Counted from the first letter of the stretch, positions 51,721-61,260 are shown. The stretch is DNA of 64,000 bases from an uncultured Erysipelotrichaceae bacterium (GCA_900538465.1 UPXV01000004.1:25263-89262); one strand, 5' to 3'. The notes: a model not told the origin generated them from the sequence alone. Numbers and translations: made by a program.

Positions 51721-54400
51721 CTTCTTCACCTCCTAATATCTTTTTAACATCTAAAAATTCAACCAAGTGATAGTCATTATAGAAAACATCAAAACTACAA
51801 ACACTATGATATGGACAATAATGACAAGGATTGACTAAAGTATGTGTAGCATTTTGATCACTGCCTTTAGGATCAATTGCAATATTTCCATTTAGCATAT
51901 TTTGATATAATTCATAAATATGTTTTTCTATTTCTTCTAGTAATTTTTCAAGTTGTAAAGAAGTCAATATTTGTCCTTTATATTCATTTCTTGATTTCAC
52001 ATAAGAAACATTAATAATATCTGAACGTCTATCAAAAGTTGGATCCATTGCCTGAATAACACTATGACTTTCATCATCAACCACATATCCACCATAACGA
52101 TATTGCTTATAGAATTCTGATTCATCAATCGGTTCGCTCATTGGTTGATCGATTGATAGAATACGTTTTTTAGTATTGAAATAAAGAACTGCCCCAGGGT
52201 CTTTTTGATATAATTCTGTGACCATCTTTAAATACAATAACATTTGAATGTTAAAACCTTGCATAGCAAGATTTAAATCAATATCTTTTGCGCTTGATTT
52301 ATAATCAATAATTGAAACATAATTTTCATATTGATCAATACGATCAACAAATCCTTTAAAATGCATTCCTTGTATATCACTTTGAACTTTCTTTTCTTTG
52401 TCATGAATAGCAAAAGATGAAATGTTTAATTGTCTTTTTAGAACTGTTAAAGTGATTTTTAAGTCTTTTTTCAATTGTTCAATAAAGTATTGATTGACTT
52501 TTGATGTCGCAATCTTTTGAGATAGGACTTCATCTTCAGCTATATATTGATCAACCAGTTGTGAGATATCTTGCTGATCGTTAATATTGATTGATAAAAC
52601 GTAGTGAACAAGACTTCCTAACTCATTAGGCATTAATTGTTGTTCTTTTAAAGGATAAATGCCTAAACCATATTGAATAAAGTAAAGAAAAGGACATTTG
52701 TTGTAAGTTTCAATTTGACTCACTGATAATGTTGGACTATAAAGATTCGCAACAATATTTTGAGATAAGGTAACGGGTTGATTTTTTGAAGATTTATAAT
52801 CATGAATATGATGATTTAAAATTGTCTTGTTTTGATCTAAACCACCCATTAAGTAATAATCATCTAATGATAAAAATTGATTTGTCATAAATGGCTTGAA
52901 ATGAAACATGTCATTTAATTGTTTATAGAGCGAAGAAGGTAAACGTGCTTCTCCTGATAAGGTTTGAAGGGCATATGAAAAAGTCATGCTATAAGATGGT
53001 TGCAAGAAAGCTTTAAGAATGTCATTATAATGAACACCTAATTGTTCTGTCGTTGTAAGTGGGGTAGGAATTTGGTGTTTTCTCAACAACTCAATATCTT
53101 CATCTAAAAGCAAGGATGTATCTTTTATTAAATGTGGAAAAATTGTTTCATTCATTCCTAAAAAGAAGATATGCTTTGGCTGGCTAAGTGAAAGTTTATC
53201 AATTGTACAAACTTCGACATGATCTTTATAAAGATTGATTTCTTGAGTTTGCTTTGGATATGTTGATTTAAAGAAATCAATAAATTCATGAGGTGTTATT
53301 GTTTCGTGATAATCTAATAATTGTTTAAGATAATCTTGATAAGATGTATCAAGTTCTTCTAATAAAAGATTTTTTGCAATCTCATGAAATGTTGTCTGAG
53401 TTGATGTTTGTAAAACTTTAAGAATCTTTTGATAACTATAATCATATTGTGTTAAATGTGTTTGGGGTAAAGAATGAGGAATATGCAATTGTTCTAGAGT
53501 ATCAATTAAATCGTTCACATAACTACTATCTGGATAAACAATCACAAAATCTTGAAAACGTAATCCTTCATCAACAACTTTTTGATAAAGACTGTAAACA
53601 ACACGTTTGATTTCTTGTTTGGGTGTTGATGCAGTCAATGTATAATAAGGCTTCTCTTCTTGACTAGGGATAACAGATTGCATAAATAATGATTCTGTTA
53701 AATAATGAGGATTATCATGAACTATGGTTTCTTGACATAAAGAATGATAAGGCAAGTTCAAAATTCTTTGATCGCTTGAATGCGTATAACTGATTGTTAT
53801 GGAATGTGTTTGATCAAGTCTTTTGATAATATCTTGTTTTTTGTTTTCATAAAGATGATCACCATCAATATAAATATGCATTTTTTCTAATGATGAGAAA
53901 TCAGCATGATCAAAAAGACTTTCAAAAGTGATATGTGTATAGCTATCAAGATGTGATAAAAGAGAATGATATAAATGAGTGAAGTCTTTTAATTTAATAC
54001 TTTCAAATTCTTCATCACGGTAAAGAGTTTGATTAATATCAAAGCTTCTTATTAAAGGAATAAATTCTTCTATCAAAGGATATGGTTTTGCGCTTTCAAA
54101 GCAATGAAAAGACTCATCTTTTAAAATATTTCGTAAATGATATGTCAATTCAATAGAATGAACAATATGATGATGAGTAAGATGTAAATTGATCTGTAGT
54201 TGTTTTAAAAATTGATGCCAACTCATAATTTCAATGTTGACAAGATAGTGAGTATATTCAAAAAAGCGTTGTTCTATAACACGAGGATTTTCAGTAATAA
54301 AAATAAAAGTTTCAAAAGGGTTATCTTTTGCTTTTTGATAACATTCTTCAATCATTTTGTTTATTTTGTAAGTATAGTTTAATCCTTCATAAATACGCAT
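51710..54400 (-). CDS. addB: AddB: helicase/nuclease subunit B, compact form
   Basis: AddB provides the second nuclease and recognises Chi. This 896-residue protein is shorter than Bacillus subtilis AddB (about 1160). The N-terminus reads MRIYEGLNYTYKINKM where a Walker A would be expected, so the ATP site is lost, as in streptococcal RexB. The nuclease motif IIDYKSSAKD is kept, and the Fe-S cluster cysteines are seen as an early CPFLYF and a late CHYCPYHSVC. Its ATG follows AAGAGGTGAAATG and it is co-transcribed with addA. Confidence 0.93.
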   Translation of the reverse strand: MRIYEGLNYTYKINKMIEECYQKAKDNPFETFIFITENPRVIEQRFFEYTHYLVNIEIMSWHQFLKQLQINLHLTHHHIVHSIELTYHLRNILKDESFHCFESAKPYPLIEEFIPLIRSFDINQTLYRDEEFESIKLKDFTHLYHSLLSHLDSYTHITFESLFDHADFSSLEKMHIYIDGDHLYENKKQDIIKRLDQTHSITISYTHSSDQRILNLPYHSLCQETIVHDNPHYLTESLFMQSVIPSQEEKPYYTLTASTPKQEIKRVVYSLYQKVVDEGLRFQDFVIVYPDSSYVNDLIDTLEQLHIPHSLPQTHLTQYDYSYQKILKVLQTSTQTTFHEIAKNLLLEELDTSYQDYLKQLLDYHETITPHEFIDFFKSTYPKQTQEINLYKDHVEVCTIDKLSLSQPKHIFFLGMNETIFPHLIKDTSLLLDEDIELLRKHQIPTPLTTTEQLGVHYNDILKAFLQPSYSMTFSYALQTLSGEARLPSSLYKQLNDMFHFKPFMTNQFLSLDDYYLMGGLDQNKTILNHHIHDYKSSKNQPVTLSQNIVANLYSPTLSVSQIETYNKCPFLYFIQYGLGIYPLKEQQLMPNELGSLVHYVLSININDQQDISQLVDQYIAEDEVLSQKIATSKVNQYFIEQLKKDLKITLTVLKRQLNISSFAIHDKEKKVQSDIQGMHFKGFVDRIDQYENYVSIIDYKSSAKDIDLNLAMQGFNIQMLLYLKMVTELYQKDPGAVLYFNTKKRILSIDQPMSEPIDESEFYKQYRYGGYVVDDESHSVIQAMDPTFDRRSDIINVSYVKSRNEYKGQILTSLQLEKLLEEIEKHIYELYQNMLNGNIAIDPKGSDQNATHTLVNPCHYCPYHSVCSFDVFYNDYHLVEFLDVKKILGGEEDAV

Positions 54401-54493
54401 ATCATTTCACCTCTTTCATCATTATACAATAAATGAACCAGAAAGAAAAAGAAATTCAGAGGAATCATTTATTGTATATGATTCCTCTGATTA

Positions 54494-54904
54494 TTAGTGG
54501 CTTTCTTTGTGATAATTTAAAATCAAATTTTTAAATTCTTGAAATGAGTAGTTGTTAAGATCAAGTTTAAAAATATAAGCAAGTTGTTCTAATGAACAAT
54601 CGTTTAGCCAATCTAATGATTCATTTTTGTATTGGCGAGAAATAAGAAGAAATGCATATTCCAATGAACTATCTTTTTTCCCTTGCTCTTTTCCAAGTGC
54701 GAATCCCAGTTCCCTGCCAATAGAAATACCTTCTTGAATTCCTTCGTTTTTACTATTCTCTAAACCAGTGTTATAGACTCTTCGATCTCGTTCTATTTGA
54801 ATACATGCTATGTAATAATCGGATTTTACAAACTGATCGTAACTTTCTAAATATCTTCTTATCATTTCATCTTTACTTAATGACTCATCTTCTTTTAGAT
54901 ACAT
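54494..54904 (-). pseudogene. Truncated Rpn-family C-terminal copy
   Basis: This 136-residue frame carries only the tail of the upstream Rpn protein. From IQIERDRRVYNTGLENSKNE onward it follows that protein almost residue for residue, with two rather than five 8-residue GKEQG-type units, through to an equivalent C-terminus. Before that it has about 40 residues that resemble the helical segment preceding the repeats. The nuclease core is absent. It starts with ATG 54904 after GTGAGGAT, 4 bp after the stop of the full gene. It is probably a remnant of tandem duplication, though it might be translated as a separate regulatory fragment. Confidence 0.7.
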
Positions 54905-54908
54905 TATT

Positions 54909-55934
54909 TTAATCCTCACTTTTTTTGTAGTGTAAAATCAAATTTTTGAATTCTTTAAAAGAGTAGTTGTTAAGATCAAGTTTAAAAATATAAGCAAGTT
55001 GTTCTAATGAACAATCGTTTAGCCAATCTAATGATTCATTTTTGTATTGGCGAGAAATAAGAAGAGATGCATATTCTAATGAACTATCTTTTTTCCCTTG
55101 CTCCTTTCCAATAGAAATGCCTTGCTCTTTTCCAAGTGCGAAACCTTGCTCTTTTCCGAGTTCGAAACCTTGTTCTTTTCCAAGTGCGAATCCTTGTTCC
55201 TTGCCAATAGAAATACCTTCTTGAATCCCTTCGTTTTTACTATTTTCTAAACCAGTGTTATAGACTCTTCGATCTCGTTCTATTTGAATGTAGTGAAGGT
55301 ATTCTTCAGAATTTAGATATTCTTGATAAATTTTAAAAACTTTAGATGTTAATTCGTCTTTTTGATTATCTTCTAATTTCCCTTTTTTTGAAAATAAATG
55401 AATCAAACGATTAAATTTGTTTCTTTCAATAATGTCCATACTTAATTCCTCCATTTTTTGTGTTTGTAATATTTCAATTTCAATTGGACCATCTTTTAAT
55501 TTAATTGAATAATTAAAATCGACTAATTCTAAATGATGTAAAAAATGATGAAATGAGTGAATAGGTGGACCGGTATAAATGATAAGTGTCTTTACAGTTT
55601 TTACGTTATAAGTTCCTCCTTTTTTGATTTGCTTTTCTAATAAAAGAGCAGCATAATTGAAAAACCTCATCATTTCTGATCGACCAATAGAGCCATTTTG
55701 CATCTCAATGTCATAGTAATATCCCTCATTATCGGACACAACAATATCTAGAACTCTTTTTTTAGAAATATCAGTTGATTCATAATAGTCAGAATTTTCT
55801 AAAAATGTATGTGTGATAGGGTGATTGGAGAGATGCTCAACGAGGGTGTTTCTTACCTCTTCGCAATGATGTAATAAATAATGAAAAAAGTAATCTGAAT
55901 TTAAATTTGAAACATCATAGTTTTCGTTGTCCAT
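54909..55934 (-). CDS. Rpn-family recombination-promoting nuclease/putative transposase
   Basis: This 341-residue protein belongs to the Rpn/PD-(D/E)XK transposase-like family. The nuclease core is near residues 75-105, with KKRVLDIVVSDNEGYYYDIE and the following Gln in MQNGSIGR, and VKTLIIYTG further on. A helical middle leads to a repetitive stretch of five 8-residue units of the GFALGKEQ type, and then a conserved tail. The frame is open to 56108, but ATG 55934 follows AAAGGATGG. Rpn proteins cut DNA and promote RecA-independent recombination. It lies near addAB, with a truncated copy downstream. Confidence 0.85.
   Translation of the reverse strand: MDNENYDVSNLNSDYFFHYLLHHCEEVRNTLVEHLSNHPITHTFLENSDYYESTDISKKRVLDIVVSDNEGYYYDIEMQNGSIGRSEMMRFFNYAALLLEKQIKKGGTYNVKTVKTLIIYTGPPIHSFHHFLHHLELVDFNYSIKLKDGPIEIEILQTQKMEELSMDIIERNKFNRLIHLFSKKGKLEDNQKDELTSKVFKIYQEYLNSEEYLHYIQIERDRRVYNTGLENSKNEGIQEGISIGKEQGFALGKEQGFELGKEQGFALGKEQGISIGKEQGKKDSSLEYASLLISRQYKNESLDWLNDCSLEQLAYIFKLDLNNYSFKEFKNLILHYKKSED
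55096..55215 (-). repeat. Five 24-bp in-frame tandem repeats
   Basis: Units start at 55096, 55120, 55144, 55168 and 55192, each starting CCTTG on the + strand, and encode a G(F/I)xxGKEQ octapeptide. The truncated neighbour has fewer units, so copy number changes within this locus. Confidence 0.85.
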
Positions 55935-56082
55935 AGGACCATCCTTTCTAAGAAGAAAATATCCCCTTACTTCTATATACAAGGTTTTTATCCCATTTTT
56001 CTTTTTTTTCAGACAACTTTTTTTATTTTTTTCATTTTTATTATATAACGGATATAAAATATATGCAATAAGCAAATATAAA

Positions 56083-56120
56083 AGCAAAAAAGTTATGAAT
56101 TTTTGCAATTCATAACTTTT
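56083..56120 (-). terminator. Terminator of nadE
   Basis: A perfect 14-bp stem (56088-56101 with 56107-56120) around a TTTGC loop runs, read leftward, into TTTTTGCTTTT. Confidence 0.85.
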
Positions 56121-56128
56121 TAAAAATA

Positions 56129-58036
56129 TTATAATTTCTCACATTCATCTAGCCACATTTGAACATTTGCATCACTTGGCATTCTTAAATCACCACGAGG
56201 AGATAAAGCTACACTTCCAACTTTAGGCCCATCTGGAATACAAGAACGTTTAAATTGTTGAGTAAAGAAACGGCGATAGAAAAGCTTTAACCATTTTTTG
56301 ATTGTTTTGGAATCATATTGATCTTTATAGGCTAAACAAGCAATACGGAAAAGTTTTCTAGGCTCATAATGGAATCTTGCATGATGATATAGGAAGAAAT
56401 CATGTAACTCATATGGTCCAACAATATCTTCGGTCTTTTGAACAATTTCATTATCTTTAGCAGGCAATAATTCTGGAGATACAGGTGTATTTAAAATATC
56501 TTTTAAAGTTGCCTCTATTGGTTCTCCTTTATAAAGTGTAGAGACATAATCAACTAGATATCTAACTAATGTTTTTGGAACAGAAACATTAACAGCATAC
56601 ATGCTCATATGATCACCATTGTAAGTTGACCAACCTAAGGCAACTTCAGATAAATCTCCCGTTCCAATAACAATTCCACCTTCTTGATTAGCAATATCCA
56701 TCAAAACCTGTGTTCTTTCTCTTGCTTGAGAATTTTCATATGTAACATCATGAATATTTTCATCGTGACCAATATCTTGGAAATGTTGTTTAACAGATGT
56801 TGTAATATCTACAATAAGAGAAGTTACTTTTAATTCCTCCATCATTTTTAAAGCATTGTTTTTAGTGCGTGATGTTGTTCCAAAACAAGGCATTGTTACT
56901 GCAATAATATCAGTTGAAGGATAACCAAGTTTTTGATAAGCCATACTTGCTACTAATAATGCTAAAGTAGAATCTAAACCACCAGATATCCCAATCACAA
57001 CTTTTTTAATATGGGCAGCCTTCAAACGTTGGATTAACCCATGAATTTGAATATCAAACACTTCTTTACAACGGGCAGCTCTTTGATCATCGTGAGATGG
57101 AACAAAAGGATGTGGATCATAATAACGCTCTAAATCTAAATCAACATTTTTTATTTCATAAGAAATATAACGATAATGATCATTTTGGTTTTGATAAGTA
57201 TTCATCTCTAAACGTTCACTCATAATTTTATCAATATCAATATCAGTAAAAATTAATTCATTTTCATATAAATCTGCTTCTTCTAAAACAGCTCCATTTT
57301 CAGCAATGATATGATGATTGCTAAAGACAACATCAGTTGTTGATTCACCTAATCCTGCATTACAATAAGCATATCCACATACTAATCTTGCACTGTGTGA
57401 AGAAATTAATTGACGACGGTAATCAGCTTTTGATGCAAGTTCATTACTTGCAGAAGGATTTAAAATAAGTGTTGCGCCATTGAGACAATGTTTTGTACTT
57501 GGTGGTAAAGGAGCCCATAAATCCTCACAAATTTCAATTCCAATTTTTAAACCTGGTTGTTGTGAAGATTCAAAGATAATATTTGTTCCAAAAGGATAGT
57601 ATATATCATTAATTAATATATCTTCGCTTTCTTGAGGAGCACTTGAAAAATGACGTCCCTCATAAAATTCATGATAGTTTGGAATAAATGTTTTAGGTAC
57701 AACTCCTAATATTTCTCCTGCACACATAACAATAGCACAATTATATAATTTATTTAAATGGACAAGAGGAGCACCAAAGACAATCAGCATATCTAAATCA
57801 TATGTTTCATCTAAAATAACTTCAATTTGTTCATTCACTTCGTTGAGAATGCGTTTTTGATAAAATAAATCTTCAATTGTATATCCAGTTAAGCATAATT
57901 CAGGGAATAAAAGAATTTGAATATTTTCACTATCAGCTTTCTTGGCATATTCAATAATTTGTCGTGCGTTTGTTTTTACATTTCCAAGTTGAACTTCAAA
58001 ACTCGCACAACCAACTCTTACAAAACCATCTTTCAT
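56129..58036 (-). CDS. nadE: Glutamine-dependent NAD+ synthetase
   Basis: NadE converts deamido-NAD to NAD using glutamine. The 635-residue protein has an N-terminal nitrilase-fold glutaminase domain (Glu46 in LLFPELCLTGYTIEDLF, Lys near VPKTFIPNYHEFYE, Cys in GIEICEDLWAP) and a C-terminal synthetase domain with the PP-loop VIGISGGLDSTLAL and GTGDLSEVALGW. The frame is open 21 bases further, but ATG 58036 follows TTGGAGGTTAATATT. It is a single-gene leftward unit opposite the YtrA-type operon. Confidence 0.95.
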   Translation of the reverse strand: MKDGFVRVGCASFEVQLGNVKTNARQIIEYAKKADSENIQILLFPELCLTGYTIEDLFYQKRILNEVNEQIEVILDETYDLDMLIVFGAPLVHLNKLYNCAIVMCAGEILGVVPKTFIPNYHEFYEGRHFSSAPQESEDILINDIYYPFGTNIIFESSQQPGLKIGIEICEDLWAPLPPSTKHCLNGATLILNPSASNELASKADYRRQLISSHSARLVCGYAYCNAGLGESTTDVVFSNHHIIAENGAVLEEADLYENELIFTDIDIDKIMSERLEMNTYQNQNDHYRYISYEIKNVDLDLERYYDPHPFVPSHDDQRAARCKEVFDIQIHGLIQRLKAAHIKKVVIGISGGLDSTLALLVASMAYQKLGYPSTDIIAVTMPCFGTTSRTKNNALKMMEELKVTSLIVDITTSVKQHFQDIGHDENIHDVTYENSQARERTQVLMDIANQEGGIVIGTGDLSEVALGWSTYNGDHMSMYAVNVSVPKTLVRYLVDYVSTLYKGEPIEATLKDILNTPVSPELLPAKDNEIVQKTEDIVGPYELHDFFLYHHARFHYEPRKLFRIACLAYKDQYDSKTIKKWLKLFYRRFFTQQFKRSCIPDGPKVGSVALSPRGDLRMPSDANVQMWLDECEKL

Positions 58037-58130
58037 AATATTAACCTCCAATTGCATTTATTATAACATAATCTTATTATAAACAAAAATACTGTTTATA
58101 GTTATCTATAAAGAATATTTACAAATAAAT

Positions 58131-58178
58131 TTGACAAAAAAGAAATACTGTGTTACTGTATTAGTGTATTAATACAGT
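58131..58178 (+). promoter_or_regulatory. Autoregulated promoter of the GntR-ABC operon
   Basis: TTGACA (58131-58136), 17 bp, TACTGT (58154-58159) with extended TG. The dyad ACTGTATTA / TAATACAGT (58155-58163, 58170-58178; perfect 9-bp arms, 6-bp spacer) overlaps the -10 and the start region. The ribosome site follows at once. Confidence 0.8.
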
Positions 58179-58192
58179 GAGGAGTGATGCTT

Positions 58193-58549
58193 ATGAATCA
58201 TTTTGATACAAATATTCCTATCTATTTGCAAGTTGTTAATGAAATAAAAATTAAAATCATGAATGGAACATTGAAACCGAATGATAAAATTGTTTCAGTA
58301 AGAGAATTAGCATTAGAATTAGGAGTGAATCCAAATACAATTCAGCGTGCATTTGCTGAATTGGAACGTCAAGGATTAATCAGAACTGAAAGAGCCGTAG
58401 GAAGATATGTTACAGATAATCAAATATTAATTAAAGAATGTAAAGATCAAATGATTAAAGAAAATATTCGTTCGTTTTATGAGTATATGAAATCATTGGG
58501 AATGGGAAAAGAAGATATTATAGATTATTTAAAAGAGGAGGAATTATAA
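58193..58549 (+). CDS. GntR-family regulator, YtrA subfamily
   Basis: This 118-residue protein has one GntR winged helix (IPIYLQVVNEIKIKIMNG, VSVRELALELGVNPNTIQRA, then LERQGLIRTERAVGRYVTD) and a short helical tail without an effector domain, the YtrA layout. Such regulators repress an ABC operon that they lead and respond to wall-active antibiotics. ATG 58193 fits the GTGAGGAGTG site better than GTG 58184 or ATG 58187. The perfect dyad over the promoter is the expected operator. Its stop overlaps the ABC start by one base. Confidence 0.93.
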   Translation: MNHFDTNIPIYLQVVNEIKIKIMNGTLKPNDKIVSVRELALELGVNPNTIQRAFAELERQGLIRTERAVGRYVTDNQILIKECKDQMIKENIRSFYEYMKSLGMGKEDIIDYLKEEEL

Positions 58550-59247
58550 TGACTGAATTAATTCAAATTCATAATTTAACAAAATCATATGGAAAAGAAA
58601 AAGCGCTCAAAGGTGTTGATCTTAACTTAACAAGTGGAAAAATTATTGGGTTGTTAGGACCAAATGGAAGTGGGAAAACAACTTTAATTAAGGTTTTAAA
58701 TGGATTGCTTAAAGATTATCAAGGACAGATTTTAATTGATGGACATCCTATAGGTATACATTCAAAAGAAATAATTTCTTATTTACCAGATGAACCATAT
58801 TTTGAAAATTGGATGACAACAACAGATGCTTTAAATCTCTTTAAAGATTTGTATAAAGATTTTGATTTGGATAAAGCTTTATCACTTATGGAAAGAATGG
58901 ATTTAAAAAAAGGTGTTAAAATCAAAGAATTATCAAAAGGAATGAAAGAAAAATTTCAATTAGCCCTTGTTATGTCTCGCCGTGCAAAAATTTATATTTT
59001 AGATGAACCAATTGGTGGAGTGGATCCAGCTGCTAGAGATTTTATTTTAGATGTTATTTTAAGTAATTATGATAAAGATGCAGTCGTACTTATTTCAACA
59101 CATTTAATATCTGATATTGAAAAGATTTTTGATGAAGTTATTTTCCTAAAAAAGGGAGAAATTGTTTTACACGAAGATAGTGAAGCTTTAAGAGAAAAAC
59201 GTGGAGCTTCTATTGATGAAATATTTAGGGAGGAATTCAAATGTTAA
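58549..59247 (+). CDS. ABC transporter ATP-binding protein (YtrB-like)
   Basis: This 232-residue ATPase has Walker A GPNGSGKTT, signature ELSKGMKEKF, Walker B IYILDEPIGGVDP and the H-loop STHLISD. It is in an operon behind a YtrA-type regulator and overlaps its permease by 7 bp. Related systems export or sense antimicrobial or wall-targeting compounds. The substrate is unknown. Confidence 0.93.
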   Translation: MTELIQIHNLTKSYGKEKALKGVDLNLTSGKIIGLLGPNGSGKTTLIKVLNGLLKDYQGQILIDGHPIGIHSKEIISYLPDEPYFENWMTTTDALNLFKDLYKDFDLDKALSLMERMDLKKGVKIKELSKGMKEKFQLALVMSRRAKIYILDEPIGGVDPAARDFILDVILSNYDKDAVVLISTHLISDIEKIFDEVIFLKKGEIVLHEDSEALREKRGASIDEIFREEFKC

Positions 59248-60017
59248 AATTAATGAAATATGAGTTTATTCATTCTTATCGAACTTTTTTAGCAGCTTTT
59301 GTTGTATTCTTAGTTGGATGTGTCATGATGCCATATGCTATGAATGGATTTTTAGGAAATATTCCTTTTATAACAATTATTTTTGGAATGGGATTTATGT
59401 TTTTGGTCATTGGAATTACGTTAGCGTTATTTATTGGAATTTTTATCAATTATGATCGTTCAATGTTTAAAAGACCTGGTTATTTAACTTTAACTTTGCC
59501 TGCCACAACAACTCAAATCATTCTCTCTAAAATTTTAACAACCATCGTTTGGCTAATTGTTGCGATGTTTGTGTTGTTATGTGGATTTACATTAATGGGA
59601 GTGATTATTTCTATTCGTGAAAATAGTTTTTCATTGGGTGATATCTTCCAAGGAATGGAGTTGCTTAGAAATGGTTTTGTTGAATATTTATTAACACAAC
59701 CGATTAATTTCTTTGGTGATGTATTATTTGTAATAGGAGAATTGTTAACAGCAGTAGGAAGTATTTATTTTTCATTAACAGTTGTTCATACAAAATGGTT
59801 TCGTAAACATCAATGGCTATTTGGTATTGTTATATATTTTATAGTTAGTTTATTTATTGGCTGGATGTCTAGCTTGATTTTTATTGATAATCCAACAATA
59901 AGTATTGGTCAAACGTATTTATTTTCATTAATGCGAGGTGTATATTATCTTATTGTAGGTGTATTGTTAAGTGCAGGGACAATTTATTGTATAGATCACT
60001 ATATTGAAATTGAATAA
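59241..60017 (+). CDS. ABC transporter permease of the YtrA operon
   Basis: This 258-residue protein has six membrane helices (about 17-36, 40-68, 92-120, 165-185, 195-217 and 227-250) and no recognisable soluble domain. The early FKRPGYLTLTLPATTTQIIL is a typical ABC-2 coupling stretch. It overlaps the ATPase gene and completes the exporter. Confidence 0.85.
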   Translation: MLKLMKYEFIHSYRTFLAAFVVFLVGCVMMPYAMNGFLGNIPFITIIFGMGFMFLVIGITLALFIGIFINYDRSMFKRPGYLTLTLPATTTQIILSKILTTIVWLIVAMFVLLCGFTLMGVIISIRENSFSLGDIFQGMELLRNGFVEYLLTQPINFFGDVLFVIGELLTAVGSIYFSLTVVHTKWFRKHQWLFGIVIYFIVSLFIGWMSSLIFIDNPTISIGQTYLFSLMRGVYYLIVGVLLSAGTIYCIDHYIEIE

Positions 60018-60243
60018 GAAAAAAGGTCATCATTAAGATGGCCTTTCACTATATTGAAGGATGAAATAATGGAAAGTGTAAAGAATACCAAGAAAAATAC
60101 AACGACTGATTGAAAAAATGATCTAAGAACATCCTTGTTGTTATGATGATTGTGGAAATTAAGGAAATAATGGGAAATGAACTCAATAAGAATAACAGAA
60201 TAAGCGCAGAAAAGTGGAAAAAAACGATATTATTAAAATATCG
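60018..60243. other. Intergenic stretch with two terminators, no clear gene
   Basis: The 226 bases between the ABC operon and asnA contain the two terminators listed separately and a middle part (about 60050-60215) with no clear gene. On the minus strand, one hydrophobic frame stays open for nearly 60 codons, ending with a stop near 60052. It has no start or ribosome site and is not called. It may be the decayed end of a membrane protein gene or chance. Confidence 0.4.
60022..60046 (+). terminator. Terminator of the GntR-ABC operon
   Basis: AAAGGTCATC and GATGGCCTTT (60022-60031 with 60037-60046, one G-T) pair around ATTAA. Confidence 0.7.
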
Positions 60244-60245
60244 TT
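60218..60245 (-). terminator. Terminator of asnA
   Basis: A perfect 9-bp stem (60223-60231 with 60237-60245) runs leftward into seven T residues. The right arm overlaps the asnA stop codon. Confidence 0.8.
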
Positions 60246-61260
60246 AAAGGAGATGAATATGATTTTCTTCACAAATTCTTATTGTGTCTTGATCCCATAA
60301 AGAGGCTTGAACTTCACCAATATGAGCTTTTCTTAAAAAGAACATGCATAAACGACTTTGACCAATTCCACCACCAATACTTAATGGTAAAACATGATTG
60401 ATAATATTTTGATGATATGGTAAAGCTAAACGTTCATTGGCATTGGCCTTTTCTAATTGTTCTTTTAAGGCTTCTTCATCAACACGAATTCCCATGCTTG
60501 AAATTTCTAAAGCATCATCAAGTTGTGTGTTGTAAACAAGAATATCAGCATTTAATTTCCAATCATCATAATCAGGAGCACGGTCGTCATGTTTGTTTCC
60601 TGATTTTAATTTATCTCCAATTTGTAAAATACAAACAGCTTTTTCTTGTTTTGTTATAAAACGTTCTCTTTCTTTTGGCGTTAAAGATGGGTATAAATCT
60701 TCTAATTCCTGAGATGTAATAAAATAAATTTCATCAGGTAAGATTGATTCCCCAAGTTGAGGATAGTGTCTAATCATTAAAAATTCAACATCTAATAAAG
60801 CATTATAGATTTTAGAAACAATAGCTTTTAAATAATCCATAGTGCGATCTTCTTTGGCAATCACCATTTCCCAATCCCATTGATCAACATACATAGAATG
60901 AATATTGTCAAGTTCTTCATCTTTTCTAATCGCATTCATATCTGTATATAAACCAGTATGGCGTTCAAAACCATAACGATGTAAAGCGTCTCTCTTCCAT
61001 TTTGCAAGGGAATGGATAATTTCTATTTCATCATCATGATTTAATTCAAACGATGTAAATGATACTGGTTTTTCAATGCCACTTAAATTATCATTTAATC
61101 CTGTATTCTTTAATAGAAAGAGAGGAGCTGAAACACGAGTTAAACGTAATTGCTCAGCTAATCTTCTTTCAAATGTATCTTTAATCATTTTAATTGCAAC
61201 TTCAGTTTCAATTAAGTCCAAATGTGGTTGATAATCTTTTGGTATTGTTATTTTACTCAT
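60244..61260 (-). CDS. asnA: Aspartate--ammonia ligase
   Basis: AsnA makes asparagine from aspartate and ammonia with ATP. The 338-residue protein is class II aminoacyl-tRNA-synthetase-like. It has KMIKDTFERRLAEQLRLTRV, SAPLFLLKNTGLNDNLSG, VDQWDWEMVI and the late PLSIGGGIGQSRLCMFFLRK and GEVQASLWD. The length is standard. ATG 61260 follows AAGGGGAGAATC. It is a single-gene leftward unit, divergent from thrC. Confidence 0.96.
   Translation of the reverse strand: MSKITIPKDYQPHLDLIETEVAIKMIKDTFERRLAEQLRLTRVSAPLFLLKNTGLNDNLSGIEKPVSFTSFELNHDDEIEIIHSLAKWKRDALHRYGFERHTGLYTDMNAIRKDEELDNIHSMYVDQWDWEMVIAKEDRTMDYLKAIVSKIYNALLDVEFLMIRHYPQLGESILPDEIYFITSQELEDLYPSLTPKERERFITKQEKAVCILQIGDKLKSGNKHDDRAPDYDDWKLNADILVYNTQLDDALEISSMGIRVDEEALKEQLEKANANERLALPYHQNIINHVLPLSIGGGIGQSRLCMFFLRKAHIGEVQASLWDQDTIRICEENHIHLL

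Noticed and set aside
55096..55215. CRISPR-like array from the regular 24-bp repeats
   Set aside because: The units are contiguous with no spacers and are in frame within a coding gene.
55935..56108. N-terminal membrane segment for the Rpn protein
   Set aside because: The upstream frame has no ribosome site and an implausible poly-Lys run; ATG 55934 has one and fits the family start.
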